Shown here: positions 1 through 10,649 of the stretch, one piece after another
How the letters are laid out: every line of letters starts with the position of its first letter
Numbering within the stretch: position 1 is the first letter of the stretch
Assembly (NCBI RefSeq): GCF_040802235.1
Contig: NC_133166.1
Location: 115,334,991-115,398,990, forward strand
Length of the DNA: 64,000 bases
Direction: 5' to 3'
Origin: Manis javanica
Lineage: Eukaryota > Chordata > Mammalia > Pholidota > Manidae
The notes under the pieces: generated by a model
What the model saw: the letters and a program-made list of their open reading frames with translations, nothing else
The model's database searches: none
What the model was told of the DNA's origin: nothing
Position numbers and translations under genes: made by a program

Positions 1-1344
1 GTCCCCCGCCCGGTGGTCTGTCTCTGCGCCCGCTACCCCTTCCTGCTGTCTCGTGTCTCCTTTTCTATGTCAGTTTTGTTTCCACATCACGTCGCCTTTG
101 CCCTTCCTCCCTATTTCTTCTTCCTCCCTTCACAATAGATGATTGCTCTCTGCAGGGGCTGAGGAATACCTTTCTTTCCCCCAGGATCCCTTAAAAGGAG
201 GAGGAAGCGGGCTAGGGAACATTTTGCGTGAAATCTTATTTGGTGGAGTAGCGGTCTGCAATCACTTGAGGGGCTGAAAATGAGGCCACTTAAAAATTGG
301 GGGACAGGGATTGCCCTGATAGTAGGAAGTCATATAGGAAAGATAGAGATAAACTTTTGACACCAAGAGGCAAAATTTGGGATCAAGGAACTCCTCACTT
401 CTCGTGGGAAATAGCAAGAGAGGCAGTGGGAGGAGACAGCCGAGGAGGAGGGTGTCTGAGAAGAGGGTGGCTGGGGGCCCTATCCTGACCTCTTGCAACA
501 TTCTGGCAGAGGTTGGGGCCGCCCTGATCAACAAACCTGTGTTCAGTGGCACAACTGAGATGGAGGGACGCTCTATGTGTACGTGTGTATGTGTGCGTGC
601 CACTCTCTCTAACCCTATTTACCAGGATGGCAGAGAAGTGGTTTCTTCAGGAAGAATATCTCTGCTCCACTTGCATCTTTATCTGACCCCTGCTGTATCT
701 GCCTGCCCCTCTCTCAAGCTCGTGTTTGGACAAGCCCTTGATCTTTGGATCCCGTTCTTGGATGAAGATCCAGGGCAGTGTTCCTGTTTTCTTCACCCAC
801 TGATGATTTAGCACTGGCTTGAGACATTCTTAGTGTCCCTCTCCATGATAAACAGTGTCTATTAGTTGGGTCCAGATAGCCTCCTGCTAGATGTGCAGAT
901 CCACATTTAAAGAAAGGGGCACAGACCACTGTCCATGGTTCTGAAACAATCGCCAGGGGAGTCACATTTGATGTCTGAAGGACATCAAAGCAGAGCTTGA
1001 GTCCACACAGGCAGCCTCAGAGGGAGACCCCAGTTGGCTGTCCCCTTTTCCTATGAAGATGAAAATGGGAGAGGGATTTCACAGAACCAAGATTTCTGAG
1101 CTCTAGGAGTGAAGCAAGCGTGGGGGGTAACTGGCCTCAAGGGAAGAGACCTTGGATATTTCCTGGAGAATTGTCTGGGGAGAAGGCACTCTGGAAGCAA
1201 AGAAGAGTCTAGAAATGGACAAGGGAGTGGGTAGAGAAGGGCTTATCCAAGTTTGTCCACTCTGGTTCAAGTTGAGAAGCTCTGTTTGCCCCAGTGTCTC
1301 CTCTCCCTAATCCACTTCCCACTCCCCTTGCCTCCCACCTCTGT

Positions 1345-1540
1345 GAAGCTATTTTTAACTGTGCACACCAAAAATAGCTTGGCAGCAGCTTCAGGCCGTG
1401 GGAGAAGAGCTATTTATATCACCAGTGACAGTTCCAAAATAGCAAGCAGGAGGAGGGGGGCGGCTGGCACGCTAGAGAGCTCCTGGCCGCTGCTAAAAAT
1501 ACTGGCAATATGAGTCATACTGGCCTGGCTGAGTCACCCC
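1345..1540. promoter_or_regulatory. Probable activity-dependent enhancer: MEF2/SRF-like sites plus two AP-1 sites
   Basis: Within 195 bp there are a perfect MEF2 site CTATTTTTAA (1349-1358), three further near-consensus A/T-rich MEF2 or CArG-like sites (CCAAAAATAG at 1369-1378; CTATTTATAT at 1410-1419; CCAAAATAGC at 1434-1443), a MEF2-core CTAAAAATAC (1493-1502), and two perfect AP-1 sites TGAGTCA (1511-1517 and 1530-1536). This combination is typical of enhancers of immediate-early genes in neurons or muscle. By human synteny the gene just outside this edge is NPAS4, an activity-induced gene. The target is inference. Confidence 0.6.
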
Positions 1541-1789
1541 ACTCTCCTCCCCTCCCCCCACCAAGTAGCAGGCAGCAGCAGAATAGGCTAAAAACTGGAA
1601 GCCTGAGATGGGGGAGGAATAGGAGGCCCATCGGCAAGGCAGTGAATTGAGAGGGGCTTTGGGGTGAGGGTGTAGAAGGAATAGGGGAGCAGAAGCCACC
1701 CAGCAAAACTCACTGGTGAACCTGCAGCATTCCCAGCCATCACTGCTGTTCAGGGATGCTTGGGAAATTGAAGGGAGGGGGAGCCAGAC

Positions 1790-2120
1790 TGTGAGACTGT
1801 GTGTGAGTCTGTCTATCCATTTGACCATGACTGTATTGGTATGTCTCTGTGTCTGTCTGCATGTGCCTTTGTAAGTGTGTGTCTGTATCCCTGTATATCT
1901 CTACATTTGCCAATGCCTGCATCTGTGTCTTTATAAAGAATGTCTATGACTTTCTATGTTGTGGGTAGTTCTATGTTTGTGCCTGTATGTATTTATATGT
2001 TTGCAGGTTTCTGTGTGCCTCCCTGTCCATATGTGTGCTCATGTCCACATCTGAGTCTGCTCTGTGCCTTTCCCTTTTGGCATCCAATGCTGTGTGTGGA
2101 TATGCATGCATCCCCAGCCT
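1790..2120 (+). repeat. Degenerate T/G-rich low-complexity tract (TGTC/TGTG-like)
   Basis: Imperfect tgtctgtctg, tgtgtctgta and tatgtatttata words dominate this stretch. It looks like a decayed simple repeat. No coding signal. Confidence 0.5.
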
Positions 2121-2449
2121 CAATGCACCTTGTTACCCTCTGTGATGTCACTTGTTGGACTCTTGCACTATCTATCCCTTGCTCACTTTTCTCCACCCAG
2201 AATCTTCCCTTCTTTCCAGATCTTGGCCCCCAACCATTTGTGAAGTCTCTGCTGCATGCAATCTCTAATAAGAGGGTGGAGAAAGGGAGCCTCATATGAC
2301 CTCTCCCTTTTCTCTTGAACCATCCTGAATCCTCCCTGGTCTGCAGGAGCAAGTGGTTTTCCATCAATCCATATTTGGGGAGCTGAGGGAAGAGAAGGGC
2401 TTTCTTTAGTTCTAAAAAAAATTCCTGGTGTGGGCACAGGCATGCGCAG

Positions 2450-2452
<3 letters not shown>

Positions 2453-2494
<42 letters not shown>

Positions 2495-2520
2495 CACGAG
2501 AAAGAGAGAGAGAGAGAAAG
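2453..2520. repeat. Compound microsatellite (AC)n then (GA)n
   Basis: An uninterrupted AC dinucleotide run to about 2493 is followed by caacacgag and a GA-rich run to 2520. It is probably polymorphic. Open frames over it are artefacts. Confidence 0.95.
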
Positions 2521-2573
2521 AATGAGAGAAAAAAATATCAAGGTCCCTTCTTTACCGAGACAAGCTCGCATCT

Positions 2574-2587
2574 GTTGCCATGGCAAC
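2574..2587. promoter_or_regulatory. Perfect palindromic X-box (RFX-type site)
   Basis: GTTGCCATGGCAAC is an exact 14-bp palindrome matching the RFX-family X-box consensus. It lies 54 bp after the AC/GA microsatellite. Occupancy is unknown. Confidence 0.6.
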
Positions 2588-2639
2588 CCGCCCACTCCTT
2601 CCCCGAAAAATCACCAAGAAGAGGTGATGGTATCGAGGA

Positions 2640-3550
2640 AGGATTGGCTGATTCTTTATTATTTTTTTTCCAAAAAAGGGCTTTTTATAGCAAGAACAGG
2701 ACCTGAGATCCCTTGCCCCTATCTTGAACAGCTTTACTGGGGACCTGGAGGGACATCACCCCTCAACCTCTATCAGAGAACAGGAGGTCTATCTTTTCTA
2801 GAGATTTTGGGGAGGACCTAATAGGAGGGACCTGGAGAGTGAGTGGGGAGTCTGCTTCTTTAGAACAGCATGGAAACTCCTGATTAGCGCTGCTTTTCTG
2901 GAGACTTGGGGCAAGGATCTTGACAGAGGACTCAAAGTGTATCCTGTCTTGTCCTGGACAAATGTGTCTGTGAGAAGGAGAAAGAGAGGAAGAGAAAGGG
3001 TGGGGTGGGGGAGAATATCACTTGATGGACCTTTAGAGCAGACGACAAGATGCCAAAGAATGCAAGACCTCAGTGGACAAGGTAGCTCAAGAAAGAGCCC
3101 ATTAATGCAATTAGTGGTGCTACAAGTCACCGCTAGACCACAGGTTTGGCTTCTTGCCCTCCAGGGAAGCTGGGGCCATAGGTGAGCAATCTGGGGGAGT
3201 ATTGAAACTCACCTTTCTTAATTCTAGTCCTAGCCTGGGTTTCAAAGGCCTCCTGTAAAGCCTGGCCACCAGCCACTACAGCCATATCACTTTCTTAAGT
3301 GAACTGTAGCCTCCTGCCAAATGACTGGATGGTGGAAGGGAAGGGATTCCTCATTTCCTCCTGTGCTTGGCTTGCTACAGAAATGGGGTCACTTGGGGCT
3401 GGGTGTTGGAAAGCCAGACCAAGAATCTGACTCTAGAAAGAAACACCTCCCCCTTCCAGCAGGCTGCGGAGACACTCAGCAGGCAAGGGAATAGCCTGGG
3501 GAGTGGGGCTTAGCTATGCTTCAAGTAATGCAACAGAGATGAAAAGACTG
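2640..3550. other. Intergenic stretch with no recognised feature
   Basis: Mixed-composition unique-looking sequence without splice-phase coding support, CpG islands or repeats that I can name. Confidence 0.5.
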
Positions 3551-3559
3551 CAGATTTGC

Positions 3560-3730
3560 TCTGACCTATTACACCTAGTTTCATGACAAGTCTGACTGAT
3601 ATGATTATGCTCATTTGAGGTGAAACTGAGGCTCAGAGACTTACTCAAAGTCACATGAGAAGTCATTGGCAGTGCTGGGACTTAAGCCTAGCTCCTGTCC
3701 CCCAGCCCAGATTCTTTCTCTTGCACCATG
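3560..3730 (-). repeat. MIR SINE fragment
   Basis: The core words gaaactgaggctcagagactt and gggacttaagcctag match the reverse complement of the MIR core. An ancient element shared by mammals; boundaries approximate. Confidence 0.8.
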
Positions 3731-3734
3731 GGAT

Positions 3735-3960
3735 AGAGCAGGGATTTGCAAACTCTGGCTAACATGCCAAATTTGGCCCACTGAGTGTTTTTTAAATAAA
3801 GTTTTATTGGCACACAGCCACATCTATTTGTTTACATATTGTTTATGGCTGTCTTTACCTTACAATAGCAGAGTTGAGCAGTTGCAACAGAGACGGTATA
3901 GTTTGGAAAGCCTAAAATATTTACTAATTGACCCTTTATAGAAAAGTTTTCCATCTTTTA
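3735..3960 (+). mobile_element. Non-autonomous hAT-type DNA transposon fragment
   Basis: The run from gcaaactctggc through ggcacacagccac, ttgtttacatattgtttatgg and gagttgagcagttgc to aaaatatttacta resembles a common mammalian hAT family (consensus starting caaactacggccc). The subfamily is not assigned. It is old and degenerate. Confidence 0.65.
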
Positions 3961-4949
3961 GGATAGAGGATGAGTTCACATTAGGAATTGTCAGGAAGAC
4001 AAAATGTCCTAGTGGGAGGAACTTGATGGTATTGTGGGGTCTCAGGCTTCCTGGAGCCTCCAGTCTAACCCAGGGGAAGAATCTTAATAACACCTTCTCA
4101 AAGAGGGCTAAGAACTTGCCCAGAGTCACACAGCTAGAATGAGCTAAATGCAGAATTAGAACCCAGCTTTCCTGATTTCTATTTCTATTTTTTACTAGAT
4201 AGTTCTTTTGAATTCATGGTTTTGAAATCATATAAAGCCTTTCTAACAGATACCAAGTAACCTCCCCTGTCCTGGCCTGGGGTCCACAGTCCGGGCCGTG
4301 AATGTGTAACCCTCACGTAGAGCTGGTCGTGCGAAGGCTGTCTTGTCTTTGGCTGCATCTTAGGCTGTTAGGCTGTTTTCTTTCTTCTAAGGCTTTTTCA
4401 TTATGTTATCACTCCCCCAAGTCGACTAGCACAGGGAAGTATTCAGAACATTTTTATCTATTTATGGTTATGAAATCAACAAATCTCATGTGAAGAGGGT
4501 ACACGCTGGCACCCACACATTGAGACGGTCAGAGCTGGGTGAGTGGGCTGAGTGGAAAAAGTGAGGAACATGGAACTGTGGAGAGGGTGGGAGGGGGAGA
4601 GTAGCCCAGGTAGGAAAAGATGACTTTTCTGGCCAAGGGCCTGAAGGCAGGGCTGAGGGAAGAGGACACAAGGCATGCGACGAGGGGTGTCAGACCAGCC
4701 ATGTCCCAAAGAGGGAAGGAAAACCCATCAACTAAAAGCACTCTCTGAATGCAGAACAGGGACCAGCACCCCACTGAGCCAGTGGGGGAGACAGGCATAT
4801 AAGACCCTGGCCTTGCTCCCAAGGAGCTGGAGGCCTGGAGGAGGAGATGGACTTCCCACCATTCTTCATTAGTTCAGCCCAGTCTCTGAGTCCCCTCCAT
4901 CTGCCTCCCCATTGGTTGATGAATCCCTCCTCGCTCTTTTGGTCTCTGG

Positions 4950-5115
4950 TTTCATCTGGGGACCCTCCTCAGTGGCCCCACAGCCTTGCTTCCTCGTCAA
5001 TGCACTTCCCATCCTGACTGTCACCACTTGTTTACTTGTCTGCCCCCCCTACTAGCATCTACATCTGGTCTCCATATTCTCAGGGTCCAGCACTGGGCCT
5101 GGCCCTGAGCAGGGC
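4950..5115 (+). repeat. L2 LINE 3'-end fragment
   Basis: The words ttgcttcctcgtcaatgc, ctgactgtcaccac, ttacttgtctgcccccc and agggtccagcactgggcct match the L2 3' region. Ancient; boundaries approximate. Confidence 0.6.
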
Positions 5116-5734
5116 TCAGGTATGTAACTCATACACACCCCTTCAAGGGCCAAGTCTGTGCCAGGCTCTGTGCTAGGCACTGGTGATGCAGTGGTTTGGA
5201 AACACAGGCTTGGTCTTAATTTCACGGAGCATCCATGAGAACTCCGTCAAGCCATTAAAGTAGGATGATTGCTGGGAAGAAGGATGAGGGTGTTCAGGGA
5301 GACCAGAGGAGGGCCACGTGAGCCCAGGGAGTCTAGGGCAGCCTCCCCGAGAGCGGGGTGGGACTGAGCTGAGTTGCTGGTGTGGCAAGTGACTAGGCTG
5401 TGCTGGATGGGTGGGGGGAGGGGACAGGGTAGCTTAGTAAATCAGACTCTACAAAGAGACAGGTAGGCTGTGTTAACAGGTGAACAAAGTGACAGTGGAG
5501 CAGAGTCGGCCACTGCTAAGGGCAGCCGAGCCCCACCTTGACTAGGAGGTTCTGCTCCTACTCCCAGGACTGAGATGAAGCAGCCCCACCCTGAGCAGAA
5601 GGCTCCACTGGGAGATGGCCCGCAGGTTCTTTGTGGAAAGGCGGGCAGGCGGGAGAGCACCTGAGGCTCGGATGCAGGAGGCAGGGGTGTCTGGAAAGAG
5701 ACTCTGGGGGGAGATGCCCACGTGGAGTCCTGGT

Positions 5735-5950
5735 TCCTTCACACTGGGCAAGTGACTTAACCTCTCATGCCTCAGTTTACCCATCTGTGAGGGCCATGAG
5801 AAAATAACAGCACTTACATCAAAGGACTGATGTGGAAACTAAATGAGTTAAATCATTAAAGCACTTGTAACAGATCCTGGCGCATAAAAGGAGCATAACA
5901 AATGTTGAATGATGGAACGTTAGTCATCATTATTTTAACTTTATGAAAAA
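5735..5950 (+). repeat. MIR SINE
   Basis: gggcaagtgacttaacctct, cctcagtttacccatctg, and the tail with gagttaaatcattaaagcac and gcataacaaatgttgaatga follow the MIR consensus in the forward sense. Confidence 0.85.
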
Positions 5951-5959
5951 CACAGTTCT

Positions 5960-8900
5960 GAGCAAGGCTCTGAAGAGATGACACAGGCTGGTTCAGGAAG
6001 TAGCAATGCCCTGTCACTGTTAAGTGTGGAAACGGGGCCTCAGCACCCATAGGCTTCGCAACCTTGGCCCAGCTTGGCTTGAGAGCACCAGATGGGCTGG
6101 GCCAGGCTGGGGGCTGCAACAGTTTCAAAGAGAAGGAGACAAAGATGATGTCTAGGGACCAGGGAGGTCAAGGGATGCACACAAAGTCATCTTGAGGGCT
6201 CCCTCCCTAGGCATCACTGGCTCCCACCCTGCTCAGCAAGTCTGGGGATGGAGGCCCAGTACCCCCATCCAGTGCTCAGTGACTGAGCTCCACTTGCCAC
6301 TGTGCTAGAAGCCAATCTGACCAAGTTGTTACCCAAATTAAAACCCTCATGGTTTCCATCACCACCCCCTAGTCAGACACCTCCTGGCTCCCTCTTCCCC
6401 TTCTGCCCATAGGTGCCTAGGCCACCATGGGCTCCAGCTTCAAGGGTCTTCCTGTTACCACCTGAATACACCTGTAACATGGGAGTTTACAGATGCAGCA
6501 TTTACCTGTGCCTTTTATACCTAATGTGTTCATTAATACATTCAAACCTCCCAGCAACCCTGTGACATGTAGACTATTATTATTCCCCCCTGCCCTGTGC
6601 CCAGCAGAGAGGATGTCTGCAGGGCATGGTCCATGGGATCCCAGGGAAGACGTGGGGTTCAGGGCTGGGGTGACTGTGGGAAAGCAGCATGCGTAGGCCT
6701 GGCCAGTGACAGAAGGAGACCCTCGGAGCAACCGAGAAGAGACTGAAGACCCGGGCAGTGAGGATCCCCACCCAGGAAGTGGGGCTGCAGGAAGGTGGTT
6801 GAACCCTGGCAAGAAGTGGGTAGCGACAGCTGTGGCCTGCAGATGAGCCCTGGGCAAATGGGGAGAGGACACCAGGAAGCCTTAGGAGAAAGGACCAGCC
6901 TGCTGAAGGGACAGCCCCTGAATCACCCAGCATAGACAGGGGTGGGCTGGAGGGGCCTCTGTCAGAGATTCAGAGGTCCAGGAAGAATTGCGGGTGGGCT
7001 CAATCTAGATGTCAGTGGATTGTGTTTGCTGTGGGGGGAAAGAATCCTGGACAGGAGGATGGAGACATGGATCCTGGGTTCAAACCCCCTCTCTTCTCTG
7101 CACCTCGGTTTCCTGATTGGCAAAGCGGTAGTGGCAGTGGGTGGGGCCACTTGGCCTAGAAGGGTCCTCCCATCTCTGGCTCTCAACGTCTCTGGGCCCA
7201 GGACCCACCTGGCCAGTGCCTCTCAGGCTTTGGAAGTTGGGTGCTGCTGCCCTGAGACCCAGTTTCAGGTGAGGCTGAGCCCAACGCACCAAGTGCTAGG
7301 GTCTGAGTGGGCCTGAAGTCTCCCAGAGAATCAGGTCCTTGGCCTGGGAAAAGCAGGGCCATCTTGGGCAGTGGAGACCTGGTCTATGTGGATACAGAGG
7401 GAAGCAAGCCCTGGTACTGACCCTGTGGTTTTCCTTCTTCAAACCCAACCCAACATGAGCCACCCTCACAGGTCTGTGCCAAGTGTACCAGGGGACTCAC
7501 CATTGGAGGGATCCGATGGGCTCCAAGGTATGTAAAACAGACCCCCAAATCATCCTCAGAATGGTCAGCATAGCCTGCAGCTGAAGCAACTATGCTTCCA
7601 GTATGCCTGAGCTTCAGTCTGGTGGGAGGAAGAAAACCCCAGCAGTGTCCCCCAGAATGCCATACAGGCTTGCAAAAGACCCCATTCCAGAGAATCCCAG
7701 ACTCACAGCTGGAGTGGGGGCCCCTCAGAGATTGTCCTCCTTTGGTGACTGAGGCCGAGTGCAGAGAACGAAGCAGCCTAAGTGCGAGGGCCAACACTTG
7801 GTAGATGTGGACACTGAACCAGTTCCCTGGCTCACAGCAAAGGCTGGCCCTTGGGATCAAGATGCAGAGAAAGAGTCTCGGCCAGAAGTCAGGGTTCTGG
7901 GTCCTAGACTCAACAACACACTGACTTCCCATGTGACTTTGGCAAATAATATTTCTTGGACGGCTGCCTCGGTTTCCCTTTTTGTGAGTTGAGGTCTTGG
8001 CCCTGGCAATGGATGCCCATCGGAAGAACTATTTAAGGCTCCAGGGCTAACTGCTCCAGAGCATGAGCCTCTCTCCTTTGCCAGACTTGATACCCACAGC
8101 TAGGCTGGATCCGATCCACTTCTGTGTCCCCAGCCCTGGGCCAGAGTAGGGACCCAGAGCTGTCTGGGACCTACACAGCTCCTTGGACATGGTCAAGCAC
8201 TTCACAGCTGTCTTCAGTGAGTCCCAGTCAAACACCCTGTGAGCACTGCAGAGAGAGCACAGGCACCATCATGGGCAGGGGAGTCCAGAGAGCTAGGTCC
8301 ATGTGGTCTGAAGAGCCCTGTCAGAGCCCACAGGTCACACATCTATTCAGAAATTAATTGGTGTTTGTAAGCAGTCTGTAACAGATTTGGCTCCAGAAAA
8401 TTCCAGAGAGCTCGTGGACGGCAGGAAGCCTTCAATGGAAGCAGATGTTTGCAAGCAGCAACCTTGTTAGTCTGTCACGGAGTCCCTGGGATCCAGAGGA
8501 GATCATCAATCCAGAAAGCCCACCTAAGTCTAGACCATGCTGGGGAAGAAGAAACAGTTGTTGACAGGCCAGAAGAGGAACTGTCTGGCCGTTCTGCTGG
8601 TCACAGGGTAGCGACCAGAGGCCAGCACAGTGTGCCAGCTATTCTCAACATTAAGGAAGAGGGGATTGACCTCTGGCTAGGAAGTAGCACCCCTGGGCTC
8701 TGGCCCATGTTCTCCAGGAACATGCCATGTGATCCAGTCAAGTCACTACTCTTCTCTGGGCCTCAGTTTCCCTTTCAGTTTAAAGAGGCTTTGGAGAAAC
8801 TGGTAAGGGGCCTTCCAGCTAAGATCCTAACCTGACCCCAGGTTGAGCCCAAGGAGAGGCTAAAGCAGGAGGCTGGAGGGGGAGCGTGGGTCTCCAGGTA

Positions 8901-9130
8901 CTCAGGGTGGCCCTGCCGGCAGTGCCGTCCTCACCTGGTGTTTTCTGTCTGTGGCCTGGTCCAGAGAGGATCCCCACACGCGTTAGGCCAGGCATCTTGT
9001 TTCCTTCCAAGGCTCCTATGGAAGAAGAGTCTCCTCTGTTGGAGAGAGGAGTGGGGTCGAGGGGCAAGGGCAGGACCTCCTTTCTCCTTGGTTGAAATTT
9101 CCCCAAAGTGAGTGGAGGGCTCTAAGATAG
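5960..9130. other. Intergenic stretch without recognised genes
   Basis: Moderately GC-rich sequence with G-rich runs and no island. A short L2-like segment is possible near 8100-8170. None of the open frames has family-like content or splice-consistent neighbours. Confidence 0.5.
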
Positions 9131-9189
9131 GGGTAGGGGCACGGCTTTCGGCTCGGGGGCGGGGGGCAGCTCCCAGGCTCTGGCTGAGC

Positions 9190-9480
9190 CGCCACTCTGC
9201 CGGTTGCCTTTAAAAGGCGCCAGCGCGCGCCTTATCAGCAGAAGGGCTGCGGCTCTCTTCCAAAATAGGCAAGAACTGGGAGGCCGCGGGAGACAAGCTG
9301 CAAGCTGCGCGGACGTCACCCGGGGCCTCCCTCCCCACCGGCCTGCATCACGTCTCCATGGCAACGGCGTGCCGCAGCCTCTGATGAATGAGCTACTGCG
9401 AGGAGAGGGGGAGCGCGCATCTGTGCGCGGTCCCGGCGCCGCGGCTGTCCTGGGGAAGGGGTTGCAGAGCCTGCGCTAGG
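9190..9480. promoter_or_regulatory. CpG-rich regulatory island with CArG box, CRE-like and X-box-like sites
   Basis: A local CpG island in otherwise ordinary intergenic DNA contains a TATA/CArG-like GCCTTTAAAAGGC (9206-9218), a perfect SRF CArG box CCAAAATAGG (9260-9269), a CRE-like GACGTCA (9312-9318), and a near-consensus RFX X-box GTCTCCATGGCAAC (9352-9365). A 12-bp palindrome GAGGGCGCCCTC follows at 9487-9498. No downstream coding exon was found. It could be an enhancer or the promoter of an unannotated non-coding RNA. A link to NPAS4 is inference from synteny. Confidence 0.6.
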
Positions 9481-9691
9481 CGGAAGAGGGCGCCCTCATA
9501 TTCAAATTGGTTCCAAGACCCATTCATTCCCAAGTGATCATATTGCGTCCTGGGAACCTAGAAACTACTCTGTCCAGGGACCCCGATCCTCCTGTTCAGG
9601 GCTCCTCAGCTCCCAGGGTTCCCCTTTACCACCATCTCCCCTCTCTGTCCGCTCTCTCTGCTCCCCGAATTGCGGGAAATCAAACATCGTG

Positions 9692-9732
9692 TGACGCAGC
9701 GCCACCACGTGGCCTGTAATGGCGCTGCGTCA
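9692..9732. repeat. Perfect 13-bp inverted repeat around a palindromic E-box
   Basis: TGACGCAGCGCCA (9692-9704) and its exact reverse complement (9720-9732) flank a 15-bp spacer that contains CCACGTGG (9705-9712). Each arm carries TGACGCAGC, which fits the antioxidant-response/CNC-Maf core TGACnnnGC. Confidence 0.9.
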
Positions 9733-9849
9733 GGCTTTCCTGTGGCTGCTGTCCCGCCGTCTATGTCGCCCTCTGGCGTGTGCAAGAGGGAAAAGCATAT
9801 AAGACCTTAGTCTTCGCAGGAGGATCCTAATTAAGGAAAGCATCATCCT

Positions 9850-10060
9850 AACAGCAGTTAACGTTTAGAGAGTGCTCCCGTTGTGTCTCACACTGCTAAG
9901 CGCTTTCTCCGTATCACTCCCTTTCGTTCCCACGGCAGCCCTGCCATGCAGATAATGACGATGATTGTTATTACTATTACTACCCTTTCACAAGTGAGAA
10001 AATCGGGCGGAGAGATCCCACAGCTGTTACGGGGCAGAACTGTGTGGAAAGCGCTGTGAC
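9850..10060 (-). repeat. MIR SINE fragment
   Basis: gtttagagagtgctcccg, cactgctaagcgctttctc, and cctttcacaagtgagaaaat read as the reverse complement of MIR. Old and CpG-richer than usual. Confidence 0.75.
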
Positions 10061-10630
10061 CCCCTCACTTCCAAACCCAAGATGTCTCTTTTGATCCACC
10101 TTATAGTCTTTTGAGACAAGCATGACAGCACCCCTTGGAATGATTCCCGTTTGACGGGAGAGTAGACTGAAGCTTAGAAAAGTGAAAGGTCTTGCCCAAA
10201 GTCTGAGCAGCCGTGGATAGAGCCGAGGCCCCTGGGCCCCGATATAGGGAATGTTAGGGTGAGGTGGCCGGCAAAGGGGAGCTTAGCACATCTCTGGCTA
10301 AGGGGAATTCCAGCAGCTCAGCCAGGGCTGCTACTCCATTAACAAACGGAGCAGCCCAGGTCAGGAGAGGGGCAGCGACACCCCGCATCTCCCGGGGCTT
10401 TGAGAGTCCATGACTTTTCTCCCTCCCTCCCTTTTTCTCTCCATTTATCTATATGCACACATATACATACACACGCACACATATATTACATTTTAGTGTT
10501 GTTTTATTCTAATGTAGTCTTCCCTTTACACTTACATACTTCTGCGAGAATATGCCTCCTGGTTTCAGCTTGCTGCTCTTGTATTTTCCTGCCCTGTTTT
10601 CCAGTAAATAACTGCTCTCATGTCTATTGC

Positions 10631-10649
10631 TTTTTTTTTTTTTTTTTTT
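10631..10649. repeat. Poly(T) run of 19
   Basis: A homopolymer T tract after gtctattgc. It may mark the A-tail of an old - strand retroelement, but no element is recognisable to its right. Confidence 0.9.

Noticed and set aside
1-1340. A terminal exon of NPAS4 at the left edge
   Set aside because: None of the frames near the edge shows bHLH-PAS or other recognisable protein content; NPAS4 is expected outside the window.
1993-2595. 200-codon - strand frame with Cys-Val repeats
   Set aside because: The CVCVCV run is just translation of the AC microsatellite.
9765-9778. Possible CTCF site (gtcgccctctggcg)
   Set aside because: Contains AGAGGGC on the - strand but the flanking CCASY part of the motif does not fit; too weak to call.
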